Assembly: GCA_013146195.2 (NCBI GenBank)
Contig: CM028379.1
Coordinates: 112,958,168-113,022,167, forward strand
Direction of reading: 5' to 3'
DNA from: Codonopsis lanceolata
Lineage: Eukaryota; Streptophyta; Magnoliopsida; Asterales; Campanulaceae
Length of the DNA stretch: 64,000 nt
Shown in pieces: positions 43,656 to 54,914 of this stretch. The translations under genes were made by a program, and so were the position numbers. The stretch's first letter is position 1, and each line of letters opens with the position of its first letter. The notes below the pieces were generated by a model that saw nothing but the letters and a program-made list of their open reading frames with translations, made no database searches and had not been told where the DNA came from.

Positions 43656-45472
43656 TTATTTATCTTCCTCCTTATAGTTCTCTTCTTTTTCTTTATCCAT
43701 TTCTGTTTCATCAAGATCATATTTTTGATTTTCTAATTCTTCTTTATCATTTTCACCAATTCCTATTTTATCATAACTTATTTCTGATTTGGGACCTTCC
43801 ACTTCTTTCTTATCTTCGCTTTCATTCTCGAGATCTTCTAATCTTTCTTTCTCTTTCCTAGCATCTGTCTCTCGGAGTTCTCTTTCTAACTCTTCTATGT
43901 CGGTTTTTATATGGGAGAAGGTTCTATTATCAACTTCTACATACATATCGCTCTCTAACTCATCATCATTTAAATCTGCTTCAAAGCTTTGGGCTGTAAG
44001 ATTTTCAATTTCATCAATTAAGAAACATGCATTCATGTCACTCGGTCTATTTAACACATCAAAAACCGAAATATCTGCAGTTTCACCCATAACTGACATT
44101 GAAAGTTTACCATTTTTAACATTAATCATTGTGTTAGCAGTGGCCATAAAAGGTCTACCTAATAGAATAGAAACTTCATTATTAGTGCATATCTTTCTTT
44201 CCATCTCTAGAACCACAAAATCGACTTGGATGATTAACTTATCAACTTGTACTAGAATGTCCTCTACTATACCCAAAGGAAGTTTGACCGAACGGTCGAC
44301 TAACTATAAAGACATAGTAGTGGGTTTTAATTCGCCAAATCCTAATTGTTTATAGACAGCGAAAGACATTAAATTAATATTTGCTCCTAAATCTAGCATA
44401 GCTTTAATCTTTTTAGAACTACCCAAAGAAACTTGGTTATTAAAACTATCTGGATCTTTTAATTTAGGAGGAAGTTCAGGTTGTAATACTGCATTAACGT
44501 TTACAGAAACAATTATTTTTTCATTCTTTTCAAATTTGTGTTTCCTTGAGTGGAGATCTTTGAAAAACTTAGCATAAGATGGAATATTTTTAATGACATT
44601 AAGCAAAGGGAGATTAATGTTCACTTTCGATAACATATTATAAATTTCCAAAAATTGCTTATCAACCTTGTTTTTCATGAGTCTACCAGGGAATGGTATT
44701 GGAGGAACATATGGTGGGGGTGCAACATATGGTTCCTCAAGAGGTTCTGCCTCTTTCTCTTTTTCTTGAGTGACTTCTTCTTAACTTTCTTTATTTAAAA
44801 TTTCTTTTTCTACCTCTTTATCTTTTGCTTGAATATTTTCACTTTTATCTATTTCATCTTCTTTGCCAGAGTTATCCATTTTTTCAGGCACATCAGTAGA
44901 TTGAGTAGTGTTACTTAACTCTTCTCCAATTATTCTACCACTTCGTAGAGTAGTGATAGATTTCGTTTGTCCTGACTGACTAGGGAACTTCCCTTCTTCT
45001 CTTTCTTGATATTTGGCAAGATCTTTTTGCAATCTTTCCACAGTTTCTAGCAAATATTTGTTAAGAGCAGTTTGTCCACTTTTTGATCCTTCTGACTTTG
45101 GAGCTTCTTGAATCTGCAACTGTCCTTGCTTAGGAAATTGTTGAGGTTGTAATCGCTTATTTCCTCCCCATGAAAAGTTATGGTGATTCCTCCAACCAGG
45201 ATTATAAGTGTTGGAATTTGGGTCATCTTTTGTCTTTGAGGGTACATGTTCATTGCATTAACCTGTTCAGGATACACAGCACTAAAGGGACACAAATTAG
45301 TAGCATGAGAATTTAATCTACAAATAGAACATGTTTCTTGAATTTGTGATTGCCAAAGTTCAAATTGAGCTTTCATTTGAGCTAGAGTATCTGATTTTTC
45401 TTGGACTTGAAACAAACTTTTACTTTTACCTCTTGTACTTTTCCTGGCTCCCTCACTTCTCATTCTCTTCAC
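43656..45472 (-). pseudogene. Athila copy B gag C-terminus and protease
   Basis: Frame 45472-45047 carries the nucleocapsid-like CSICRLNSHATNLC. A frame change precedes EEGKFPSQSGQTKSITTLRSG (45119-44781). Frame 44678-44304 has KNIPSYAKFFKDLHSRKHKFEK-type wording split by motifs and the protease active-site region AMLDLGANINLMSF. Frame 44276-43656 continues the protease (VSILLGRPFMATANTMINVK) and a long acidic Glu/Lys-rich linker. It is broken at about 45050, 44780 and 44290. Confidence 0.85.
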
Positions 45473-45631
45473 GGACCCCGAGGACGGTCTTCAATGCCTG
45501 GAAACACGCACCTTCTCCACAACTAAAGTCCATCCTAGAAAATTTGGGGACCTTCACATCGTTGCTCGCAGTGGGATTTAACGGCCACCCAACACATGAT
45601 TCAATTATTAAGAATCTCTTGTCACATGCCT

Positions 45632-46480
45632 CTACTTTGTTAGGACATCACTCAGGAGTCTTAAGAAGCTCGAGTTCAACCTAACACCAATTCGTCCCCC
45701 GGTTCTCAGACTAAAGATGATGAGCTTGTGGAAAAGATACATGTCGGACTCGAAGCCTAGTAGACGGTAGGCCATAATGTAAGCCGTGATGACCTGCACA
45801 GTGTTTAGCTTTAGATCACAAGGCATGACCTTGTTCTCGAGCAGGAAATCGACAAAAAATGGCTCCAAGGGTAAACTTAGCCCCACGCGGAAAAAGTCAA
45901 CAAAAAATAGAAGTGTATCCTCGAGCTCGCGGGATAGCTCAACGTTCGCAGGCAGATCCATTTTGTTCGCTCTATAATCGTGTGAATCCATGCCTAGAGA
46001 TGTGAGACAGTCAATTACCTTGGCCGATGTATCTAGAGAGGCCCAATGTGCAGCATACTAGCTCTCATCGGCATTTATTGTCCAGTCAAGCTCATCGGCT
46101 TCAAAAGTGGCCTCGTTCCTTGATTGGCCAGAGTTTTTTCTTCTCCAGGCCAACGGGATATCAGAGCCTGCTTCACTCAATTGGGAAGCCTTTATAGCGG
46201 CCTTCTGTTGATCTGAAATGGAGTGCACCACCTCATGACCAACTGGTTCGGTTATGGACTCCTTCTCTTCAGTTGGCTATTCGGGGCCTTGCTCGCCAGT
46301 GGCCTCTCCGCCATCTACACTCTTCTCTCCAAAAAGGCCATGCCCGCTAGAGGAATCCATAAGGTCAACCACTGGTACAGCCACACGCCCATTGGTGCTC
46401 AACTTTGACATCAAGAGAAGGGTTCTCCTCACTGCTTAGCGGGTCATTTTGCCCGCCATAACTGAAAACTTCTCTAGCAT
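45632..46480 (-). pseudogene. PF04195-like retroelement ORF fragment
   Basis: The frame 45991-45632 (119 codons) has GLSLPLEPFFVDFLLENKV and IMAYRLLGFESDMYLFHKL. This resembles the 'putative gypsy type transposon' family (PF04195) found in plant gypsy-associated ORFs. Upstream minus-strand frames with stops (about 46480-46000) look like its N-terminal, Ser/Gly/Glu-rich part. The product has no known activity. It is truncated on the left, where Athila B begins. Confidence 0.5.
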
Positions 46481-48418
46481 TGGCCGAGTGCTCATCATGA
46501 GATATTTCTACAAAGAGACCGAGGAAGAAGAGTCAAAATTCTGTCTGGATAACCAGCAAGACATTAAAGGAAAAATCTTAAGTCTAGGTACACCAAGGGG
46601 CCATATGATCGCCTAGCGAGTAAAACTACTTGGTCTTTTCCTCGATCTTTACCTAAAGTCAGGGTCTGATCTAAAATGCCCAACCCAAAGAGATGTAAAG
46701 GTTGAAGAATCAAACCCAGAAATACATAACGATGAAGAACAAACCCAGAGATGCATAAAGATGGGCAAGAAACCCAGAAACAAGGCAAGAGAGCTTACTG
46801 TCAAGGATTAGCAAAAACGAAAACAGGGGAAGATTCAGAAATCCAAGTGCAAAGTAGCGGTAAAAATGATCGAAATCTGGAAACACAACAGTCAGAGTCT
46901 AGAAAACCTTCAATAGCAGCAAGACGGCAGCAAAGACAAACTTCTTCTATCTTGAAATCTTAAATACGGTAAAAGAATGGAATGAAAGAGGGTTGTCTTT
47001 TTATAGGCAAGTTTTCAAAGGTTTTTTTTGGGGGGGGGGGGAAGAGATGAGCCAAACAGTTGTGACGTCATGAACAGTACGCATGTGCATTTAATGCGAC
47101 GCTTCGTGATTCACACCCCATTACGATAGCAACAGCAGCAACGGCTCACGCACCCCTATGCCTACTCGCCCTACTGCTCTCCAACTGTAAAGCTTCTCAT
47201 ATACGCTTCAGCTGGCAACCGTTTACCAAGGTTCCATAACATTCCACCGCCTTGCCTTCCGGTCAAGTCACAATTAACTCAAGAATCCACAAGTGTTGAA
47301 GCCCGAAGCAAGAGCAACAACATCGAGCATAAGCGTTCCCCGCTCCGAGCATGAATACTCGCCAAACAAGGAGCTAGGGGTCACTGAAATGCCCGTCCCA
47401 AATCTGGTCACAAGCAAAGCATGAGCATCAATCAAATGCCAGTCACGTGTTTAACTAGCGTGAGACCTACCAGCCTAGCGGGCAGAGCTAGCAAGGTATC
47501 GAGCAGAGAATAAGGCAATTCCCGTCCAAACCTGGCCGAGCAGAGGCCTTGCCTGCCTGACCAAGGGCCATGCCCGAGAATCTCACTTATCACCATTAAA
47601 TTAATCTCATACAGACGGGCAAAGCCTTGTTGCCTAGGCAAGTATTGAGCAGGGAATCTCATAGACGTGCTCTCTAAGACAGGTCAAAGGTTTCCTTATT
47701 TGAGCAGAATACTTACCTTATCTGTTCTGACATTCTCGCGGCCAACCACATATCACACCTATAATCTAGGAGTTTCCTCCTAAACCTACTAGGTAACTAT
47801 GAAAGTGAGTCCTAGACGGATTCAATGACATTGGGGGCCTAAAAATACCCCTCCATAAACCCTAAACAAGGTACACACACTTTCTTGAGCCTAGAACATC
47901 TGTCAAATTCTCTTTTGACTCACACGATACTTACTCTTACGCCGGAGTGGTTTCGCGAGGCCAAGCCTTGCACTTCCATTAAGGTGTTTTCGTATTTTTA
48001 GACAGGTTCAAGGAAGCAGATCAAGTCATACAATGAAGCCAAGATATCCTACTCATCAAACGGACGACCCAAGCTAGATTTTTGCCACATCAATATGAGA
48101 TGTTATCAAGCTCCAATGTCCTAGGTTGATGTCACATTCACTTAAAGAGTCTAATTTCTTACAATGTTTTTCGGACATGGTTTGTTGAAAACAGCAACAA
48201 GGAAATAGATACAAAAAAATATCAAATACCTAGATCCGACAAACAATGAGCATCGAGCTAATTGCAATCAAGAGAGCTAGACAAAAAGAATTGTTCTCCC
48301 CTTATGTTAACTGCTCCGGTCAACTGATCAACGCCTCATACGCTACATCTCCCCTCTTTCTTTGTTGAGCCTCTTTGTCCTGATACTGACTATCTCGCCT
48401 ATCTGCCCTTAAATTGTG
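46481..48418 (-). other. retroelement LTR/leader-like DNA, no gene resolved
   Basis: A minus-strand TATA-like box (CCTATAAAAAGAC, about 46995-47007) precedes a T-rich leader to the PF04195-like ORF. Upstream DNA (47010-48240) is GC-richer and LTR-like, with imperfect repeats of GCCCGTCCCAAATCTGG/CCCGTCCAAACCTGG (47390, 47521). A G/T homopolymer zone is at 47020-47041. Exact LTR ends were not found. The CACTA element has inserted at 48418/48419. Confidence 0.4.
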
Positions 48419-48439
48419 CACTACTAGAAAGCGCGCCTT

Positions 48440-48830
48440 CAGGACAGAATTATTAGCGACGGAAATTGAGCATTAGCGACAGAAATTTAGCATCAGCGAC
48501 GGAATTTGCCTTCAGCGACGGAATTTATCAGTGACGGAATTTCCGTCGCTAAAGGTCACCTTTAGCGACGGAATTTTCCGTCGCTGGAATTAAATTAAAA
48601 TTAAATTCTGAAAATATTTAGCGACGGAAAATTCGTCGCTAAAGGTCACCTTTAGCGACGGAAAATTCCGTCGCTGAAAATAAATTGAAATTAAATTTTG
48701 AAATATTTAGCGACGGAATTTTCCGTCGCTGGAATTAAATTAAAATTAAATTCAGAAATATTTAGCGACGGAAAATTTCGTCGCTAAAGGTAACCTTTAG
48801 TGACGGAAAATACCATCGCTGGAATTAATA
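48440..48830. repeat. CACTA left subterminal palindromic repeats
   Basis: About a dozen copies of (T)AGCGACGGAA(A), often back-to-back as AGCGACGGAA-TTCCGTCGCT hairpins. Related internal copies occur at 51185-51250 and 51735-51945. Confidence 0.9.
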
Positions 48831-48920
48831 TTTGTTTTGAAATATTTGTTTTTGTAAAATCCCTTTGTAAATTTAAAATAAATAATGTTTTGAAATATTT
48901 GTATTTTTGTAAAATCCCTT

Positions 48921-48924
<4 letters not shown>

Positions 48925-48958
<34 letters not shown>
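48925..48958. repeat. TA microsatellite in CACTA module copy 1
   Basis: About 17 TA units between the two halves of the ~300-bp module. Confidence 0.9.
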
Positions 48959-48960
<2 letters not shown>

Positions 48961-49189
48961 CATTCTAATGAATGATATTTTATTATTAAATTAATATTTG
49001 AAATGTTAATTTAATAATAAAATATCAATAATTAAAATGATTAGCATCAATATAATTACAAAAATTAAAATATTCACATTTCAACTTAACTTAATTTAAC
49101 TTAACGAAACGTAACTTAAAGTAACGTAACGTAACTTAACGTAACGTAACATAACTTAACGTAACGTAACGTAACTTAATGTAACTTAA

Positions 49190-50010
49190 CATGAAAACAC
49201 GCTACGCCTATTGGCGAAATGGTATAATGGACTACGATGGACCATTATAACATGAAAACACGCGACGCCTATTGACGAAATGTTATAATGGAGTACGATG
49301 GACCATTATAACATGAAAACACAATACGCCTATTGGCGAAATGGTATAATGGAGTATGATGGACCAATTTAACATAAAAACACGTTACGCCTATTGGCGA
49401 AATGATATAATGGAGTAAGATGGACCATTATAACATGAAAACACGCTACGCCTATTGGCGAAATGGTATAATAGAGTACGATGGACCATTATAACATGAA
49501 AAATCGCTACGCCTTTTGATGAAATGTTATAATGGAGTACGATGGACCATTATAACATCAAAACACGCTACGCCTATTGACGAAATGTTATAATGGAGTA
49601 CGATGGACATTATAACGTGAAAACACGATACGCCTATTGGCGAAATGGTATAATGGAGTACTATGGACCATTATAACATGAAAGCACGTTACGCCTATTG
49701 GCGAAATGTTATAATGGACTACGATGGACCATTATAACATGAAAACACGCTACGCCTATTGGCGAAATGTTATAATGGAGTACGATGAACCATTATAACA
49801 TGAAACACGATACACCTATTGGCAAAATGGTATAATGGAGTACGATGAACCATTATAACATGAAAACCCGCTACGCCTATTGGCAAAATGGTATAATAGA
49901 GTACGATGGACCATTATAACATGAAAAATCGCTACACCTTTTGATGAAATGTTATAATGGAGTACGATGGACCATTATAACATCAAAACACGCTACGCCT
50001 ATTGGCGTAA
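49190..50010 (+). repeat. 61-bp satellite array, 14 copies, with 7-mer higher-order repeat
   Basis: Consensus unit: ACATGAAAACACGCTACGCC, then TATTGGCGAAATGGTATAAT, then GGAGTACGATGGACCATTATA. Each unit carries two small inverted repeats, CGCC-TATT-GGCG and TATAATGG...CCATTATA. Stray copies occur at 50900-50965, 52450-52550 and 53100-53290. Confidence 0.92.
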
Positions 50011-51309
50011 CGTAGCAATAACAACAACGTAAGCGTAACTTAGCAGCAATGTAGCGTAATGGTCCATAACTTAACAGCAACTTAAGCGTGGCGTAAGTTA
50101 ACTTAACAACTAGCGTAAGCGTGGCGTAACTTAACGTGGCGTAACATAGCGTAACTTAGCGTAACGGCGTGGCAAGCGTGGCGTAACTTAACATAAGCGT
50201 AACGTGGCGTGGCGGCGTAACGTAACTTAACGCAACTTAACGTGCAACGTAACTTAACTTAACATAATGTAATGGTCAATAACTTAACTTAACTTAATTG
50301 AACTTAACTTAACTTAACTTAACTTAACTTAACTTAATGTAACGTAATGGTCCATAACTTAACTTAACTTAACGTAACGTAACGTAATGTAAGTTAACTT
50401 AACTTAACTTGACGTAACGTAACTTAACGTAACGTAACTTAACATAACCTAACCTAACGTAACTTAACGTAACGTAACGTAACCTAACATAATGTAACGT
50501 AATGTAACTTAACGTAATGTAACTTAACTTAATGTAACGTAACGTAACTTAACTTAACATAACGTAATGGTCCAGAACTTAACTTAATTTAACTTAACTT
50601 AACTTAACTTAATGTAACGTAATGGTCCATAACTTAACTTAACTTAACATAACGTAACGTAACGTAACTTAACATAACGTAACGTAATGTAACTTAACAT
50701 AATGTAACGTAATGTAACTTCCTGTAACGTAACGTAACTTAACATAACGTAACGTAATGTAACTTAATTTAACGTAACGTAACTTAACATAATGTAACGT
50801 AATGTAACTTAACGTAACATAATGTAACTTAACTTAACGTAACGTAATGGTCCATAACTTAACTTAACTTAACTTAACTTAACGTAACTTAACGTAACTT
50901 AACATGAAAACACGCTACGCCTATTGGCGAAATGGTATAATGGACTACGATGGACCATTATACCATGAAAAAACGCTACGTAACGTAACGTAACGTAACT
51001 TAACTTACATGAATATGCCATTCTCCAAGACAATGTTGTATAGAATGATGAGCACAACAAATTCTGGTTACATTTTTGTCTCGACCCGATCCGATCAGGT
51101 AAAACCCAATCGGATCAAATATTTGTTCACGACAAAGCATCAATTTGTTTAGCGTGTTTCCCTAATTTTAAATTCTGAAAATATTTAGCGACGGAAAATT
51201 CTGTTGCTGGAATTAAATTGAAATTAAATTATGAAAATATTTAGCGACGGAATGTGCTAGAGACATGCAACATGTATGACCACATGCAAATTCAAATTTA
51301 CTCTATTTA

Positions 51310-51478
51310 TATAATTTTATTATTATTTTCTTAAATATATAAATTAAGTTGTAATGTGAATATTTTTATTTTTGTAATTATATTGATGCTAATCATTTTA
51401 ATGAATGATATTATATTATTAAATTAATATTTCAAATATTAATTTAATAATAAAATATCATTCATTAAAATGATTATA

Positions 51479-51544
<66 letters not shown>

Positions 51545-51735
51545 AAGGGATTTTACAAAAACACAAATAATCCAAAACATTATTTATTTTAAATTTACAA
51601 AGGAATTTTACAAAAATCAAATATTTCAAAACATTATTTATTTTAAATTTACAAAGGAATTTTACAAAAATCAAATATTTCAAAATATTATTTATTTACA
51701 ATAAATAAATATTTCAAAACAAATATTAATTCCAG
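51310..51735 (-). repeat. inverted copy of the CACTA ~300-bp module
   Basis: The complement of the module at 48830-49110: AATATTCACAT..., AATCATTTTAATGAATGAT and CAAAGGGATTTTACAAAAA blocks in reverse order, around a TA run at 51486-51542. Confidence 0.85.
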
Positions 51736-51944
51736 GGATGGAATTTTCCATCACTAAAGGTGACCTTTAGCGACGAAATTTTCCGTCGCTGGAATTAAAT
51801 TAAAATTAAATTCTAAAAATATTCAGCGATGAAAAATTCCGTCGCTAAAGGTGGACATTTTCAGAATTTAATTTTAATATAATTCTAGTGACGGAACATT
51901 CCGTCACTAAAGGTGACCTTTAGTGACGGAAAATTCCGTCGATG

Positions 51945-51996
51945 GAATTAATATTTGTTTTGAAATATTTGTGTTTGTAAAATCCTTTTTTATTTA

Positions 51997-52072
<76 letters not shown>

Positions 52073-52890
52073 AAATATTATAATCATTTTAATGAATGAT
52101 AATTTTATTATTAAATTAATATTTAAAATGTTAATTTAATAATATAATATCAATAATTAAAATGATTAGCATTAATATAATTACAAAAACTAAAATATTC
52201 ACATTACAACTTAACTTAACTTAACGTAACGTAACTTAAATTAACGCAACTTAACTTAACGTAACTTAACGCAATGTAACATAACGTAACGTAACTTAAC
52301 GTAACGTAACGTAACTTAACGTAATGTAACTTAACGTAACGTAATGTAATGTAACGTAACATAACGTAACGTAACGTAACGTAACGTAACGTAACTTAAC
52401 TTAACTTAACTTAATGTAACGTAACGTAACGTAACTTAACGTAACTTAGCATGAAAACACGCTTTGCCTATTGGCGAAATGGTATAATGGACTATGATGG
52501 ACCATTATAACATGAAAACATTATACGCCTATTGGCGAAATGACATAATGTAATGTAACTTAACGTGACGTAACGTAACATAACTTAATATTTGTTTTGA
52601 AATATTTGTTTTTTTAAATAAATAATGTTTTGAAATATTTGTTTTTGTAAAATCCCTTTGTAAATTTAAAATAAATAATGTTTTGAAATATTAATTTGTG
52701 TTTTTGCAAAATCCCTTTGTATATATATATATAGGAAATATTATAATCATTTTAATGAATGATACTTTATTATTAAATTAATATTTGAAATGTTAATTTA
52801 ATAATATAATATCAATAATTAAAATGATTAGCATCAATATAATTACAAAAATTAAAATATTCACATTACAACTTAACTTAACTTAACTTG
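51945..52890 (+). repeat. direct module copies 3 and 4 of the CACTA element
   Basis: Copies at about 51945-52240 and 52580-52890 repeat the 48830-49110 module, including TTTGAAATATTTGT, a TA run (52002-52070; short at 52720) and AAAATGATTAGCAT. Confidence 0.85.
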
Positions 52891-53930
52891 ACGTAACGTA
52901 ACTTAAATTAACGTAACTTAACTTAACGTAACGTAACGTAACTTAACGTAACGTAAGTTAACTTAACTTAACTTAACGTAATGTAACGTAACGTAACATA
53001 ACGTACGTAATGTAAGTTAACTTAACGTAACGTAACTTAACGGAACGTAATATAACTTAACGTAACGTAATGTAACTTAACGTAACGTAACTTGGCAAAA
53101 TGATATAATGGAGTACAATGGACCATTATAAAATGAAAACACGCTACGCCTATTGGCGAAATGGTATAATGGAGTACGATGGACCATTATAACATGAAAA
53201 CACGCTACGCCTATTGGCGAAATGGTATAATGGAGTACGATGTACCATTATAACATGAAAACACGCTACGCCTATTGGCGAAATGTTATAACTTAACGTA
53301 ACGTAACATAATATATAGTAATGTAACTTAACGTAATGTAACGTAACATAACGTAACGTAACTTAACATAATGTAACTTAACGTAACGTAACTTAACGTA
53401 ACGAAACGTAACTTAACATAACGTAACGTAACTTAATGTAACGTAACGTAACGTAACGTAATGTAACTTAACTTAACTTAACGTAACGTAGCTTAACGTA
53501 ACGTAATGTAATGTAACTTAATGTAACTTAACTTAACGTAACATAACGTAACTTAATGTAATGTAACATAACGTAACGTAACGTAATGTAACTTAACGTA
53601 ACGTAACGTAACTTAACATAACGTAACTTAACGCAACGTAACATAACGTAAGTTAACTTAACTTAACGTAACGTAACATAACACGTACATAACACAATGT
53701 AACTTAACGTAACGTAACGTAACTTAACGTAACGTAACTTAAGTTAACGTAACGTAAGTTAACTTAACTTAACGTAACGTAACGTAACCTAATGTAACGT
53801 AACTTAACTTAACGTGACGTAACGTAACTTAACCTAATGTAACGTAACTTAAATTAACGTGACATAATGTAACTTAACATAATGTAACGTAACGTAACTT
53901 AACGTAACGTAACGTAACCACTTGTCTCAA

Positions 53931-54189
53931 CCTCGGGCCTCTGGGTTTTCTTCCCCCAAGAAGTACTTGACCCAGGCTGATCAATATCTTTTGCAGATTT
54001 AGTTCCTCCCCAACCAGTGGATCTAAAAAGTTCTTCCTTTGACTACCCACTTGATATTGGTTTTTCTGTACCAGCACCCACATTCTACATTTTGTCTATC
54101 ACCTGCTCCCAGCCACTACTTGACTCAACATTTTTCTTAGATCCCACTACAACCCAACCACTCGTCTGATCAGTTTGGTCCACCTTGGT
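53931..54189 (-). pseudogene. captured GW/WG-rich coding fragment
   Basis: The minus strand reads about 85 codons with two stops and no start. Within it are TSGWVVVGSKK, SSSGWEQVIDKM, RSTGWGGTKSAKD and SSTSWGKKTQRPEVE. Four GW/WG motifs in a Ser/Lys/Glu-rich context resemble the AGO-binding repeat tails of plant proteins such as the Pol V subunit NRPE1 or SPT5L/KTF1. The parent gene is not proven. It sits directly at the end of a pentamer array, inside the CACTA element. Confidence 0.45.
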
Positions 54190-54548
54190 ACCCTTATATC
54201 ATTAGTATTTTTGAAAACGATATATTTTTGCTTTAAAACGATATATTTAGTTTTGAAAATAAATATATATTGAGAAAGAATAAAATATTTAGTTGTGAGT
54301 CTATTATATAAAGCTTTTATGAGTTTATTTATAATGGAGAATAAATTTATAGAAAAAAAATGTATAAGCTGACGTGACATAACGTAGTAGGAGAAATAAA
54401 CTTTTTAAATTATTTATTATAGTGGATGCCCCTTATACCACATTTGATATCCACGGTCAAGCTCCTTTCCTCATACCAAAATCGACGACCCACGTTCACA
54501 ATCTGAGTCAATGAAAGACAACCAATTACAAACAGCTATAACCATAGT

Positions 54549-54558
54549 ATATAAAGAT
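54549..54558 (+). promoter_or_regulatory. TATA box upstream of the captured H2B fragment
   Basis: GTATATAAAG lies about 100 bp before the H2B ATG, with a CT-rich leader between, so part of the histone promoter and 5'UTR appears to be captured too. Confidence 0.45.
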
Positions 54559-54655
54559 AATGCATCTATCAGGTTTTCTCCATTAAAACACCCAATTCTC
54601 TGTTTCACTTTCACATCCTCTTTCGAGTTTGCTCAACTCTCTCTCTCTCTAGAAA

Positions 54656-54914
54656 ATGGCACCAAAGGCAGAGAAGAAGCCAGTGGAGAAGAAGCCGGCA
54701 GCCGAGAAATCTCCGACGGAGAAGAAGCCAAGAGCCGAGAAGAAGCTTCAATTCCCAAAGACGCTTCCTCTACCGACAAGAAGAAGAAGAGGACGAAGAA
54801 GTCGGTGGAGACCTACAAGATCTACATCTTCAAGGTCCTGAAGCAAGTCCATCCCGACATTGGTATCTCCAGCAAGGCCATGGGAATCATGAACAACTTC
54901 ATCAATGACATCTC
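54656..54914 (+). pseudogene. captured 5' half of a histone H2B gene
   Basis: It starts MAPKAEKKPVEKKPA, the Lys-rich H2B tail of plants. A frameshift near 54743-54755 moves the rest to another frame: KDASSTDKKKKRTKKSVETY, then IYIFKVLKQVHPDIGISS, then KAMGIMNNFINDI. Homology stops at about 54914, within helix 2 of the histone fold, so the C-terminal half, including the ubiquitinated lysine region, is absent. With the frameshift and truncation it cannot form a nucleosomal histone. It lies inside the CACTA element, so it is a transposon-captured copy. Confidence 0.9.

Larger units (their letters stand above)
40496..45472 (-). mobile_element. Athila/Tat-type gypsy copy B, 5'-truncated
   Basis: Minus-strand gag C-terminus, protease, RT, RNase H and integrase are in gypsy order. 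The family is identified by RMPFGLCNAPAIFQR and FMDDFSVFGNSFDHCLENL. The 5' LTR and the first half of gag are missing; homology to copy A stops at about 45450 and unrelated DNA follows. Confidence 0.88.
50030..53930 (+). repeat. AACNT pentamer minisatellite arrays
   Basis: Long tracts of 5-bp units, mainly AACTT and AACGT with AATGT and AACAT variants, at about 50030-50880, 52205-52440 and 52870-53930. Shorter tracts are at 49085-49190 and 50980-51005. No ORF. Non-array segments in between are satellite copies, modules and TA runs. Confidence 0.9.

Noticed and set aside
49190..50010. Regularly spaced 61-bp repeats considered as CRISPR-like
   Set aside because: Repeats are contiguous with no unique spacers, and the DNA is a plant nuclear sequence.
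49085..53930. TTAACG-rich arrays considered as telomere-type or interstitial telomeric repeat
   Set aside because: The unit is 5 bp (AACTT/AACGT), not TTTAGGG, and lies inside a CACTA element.
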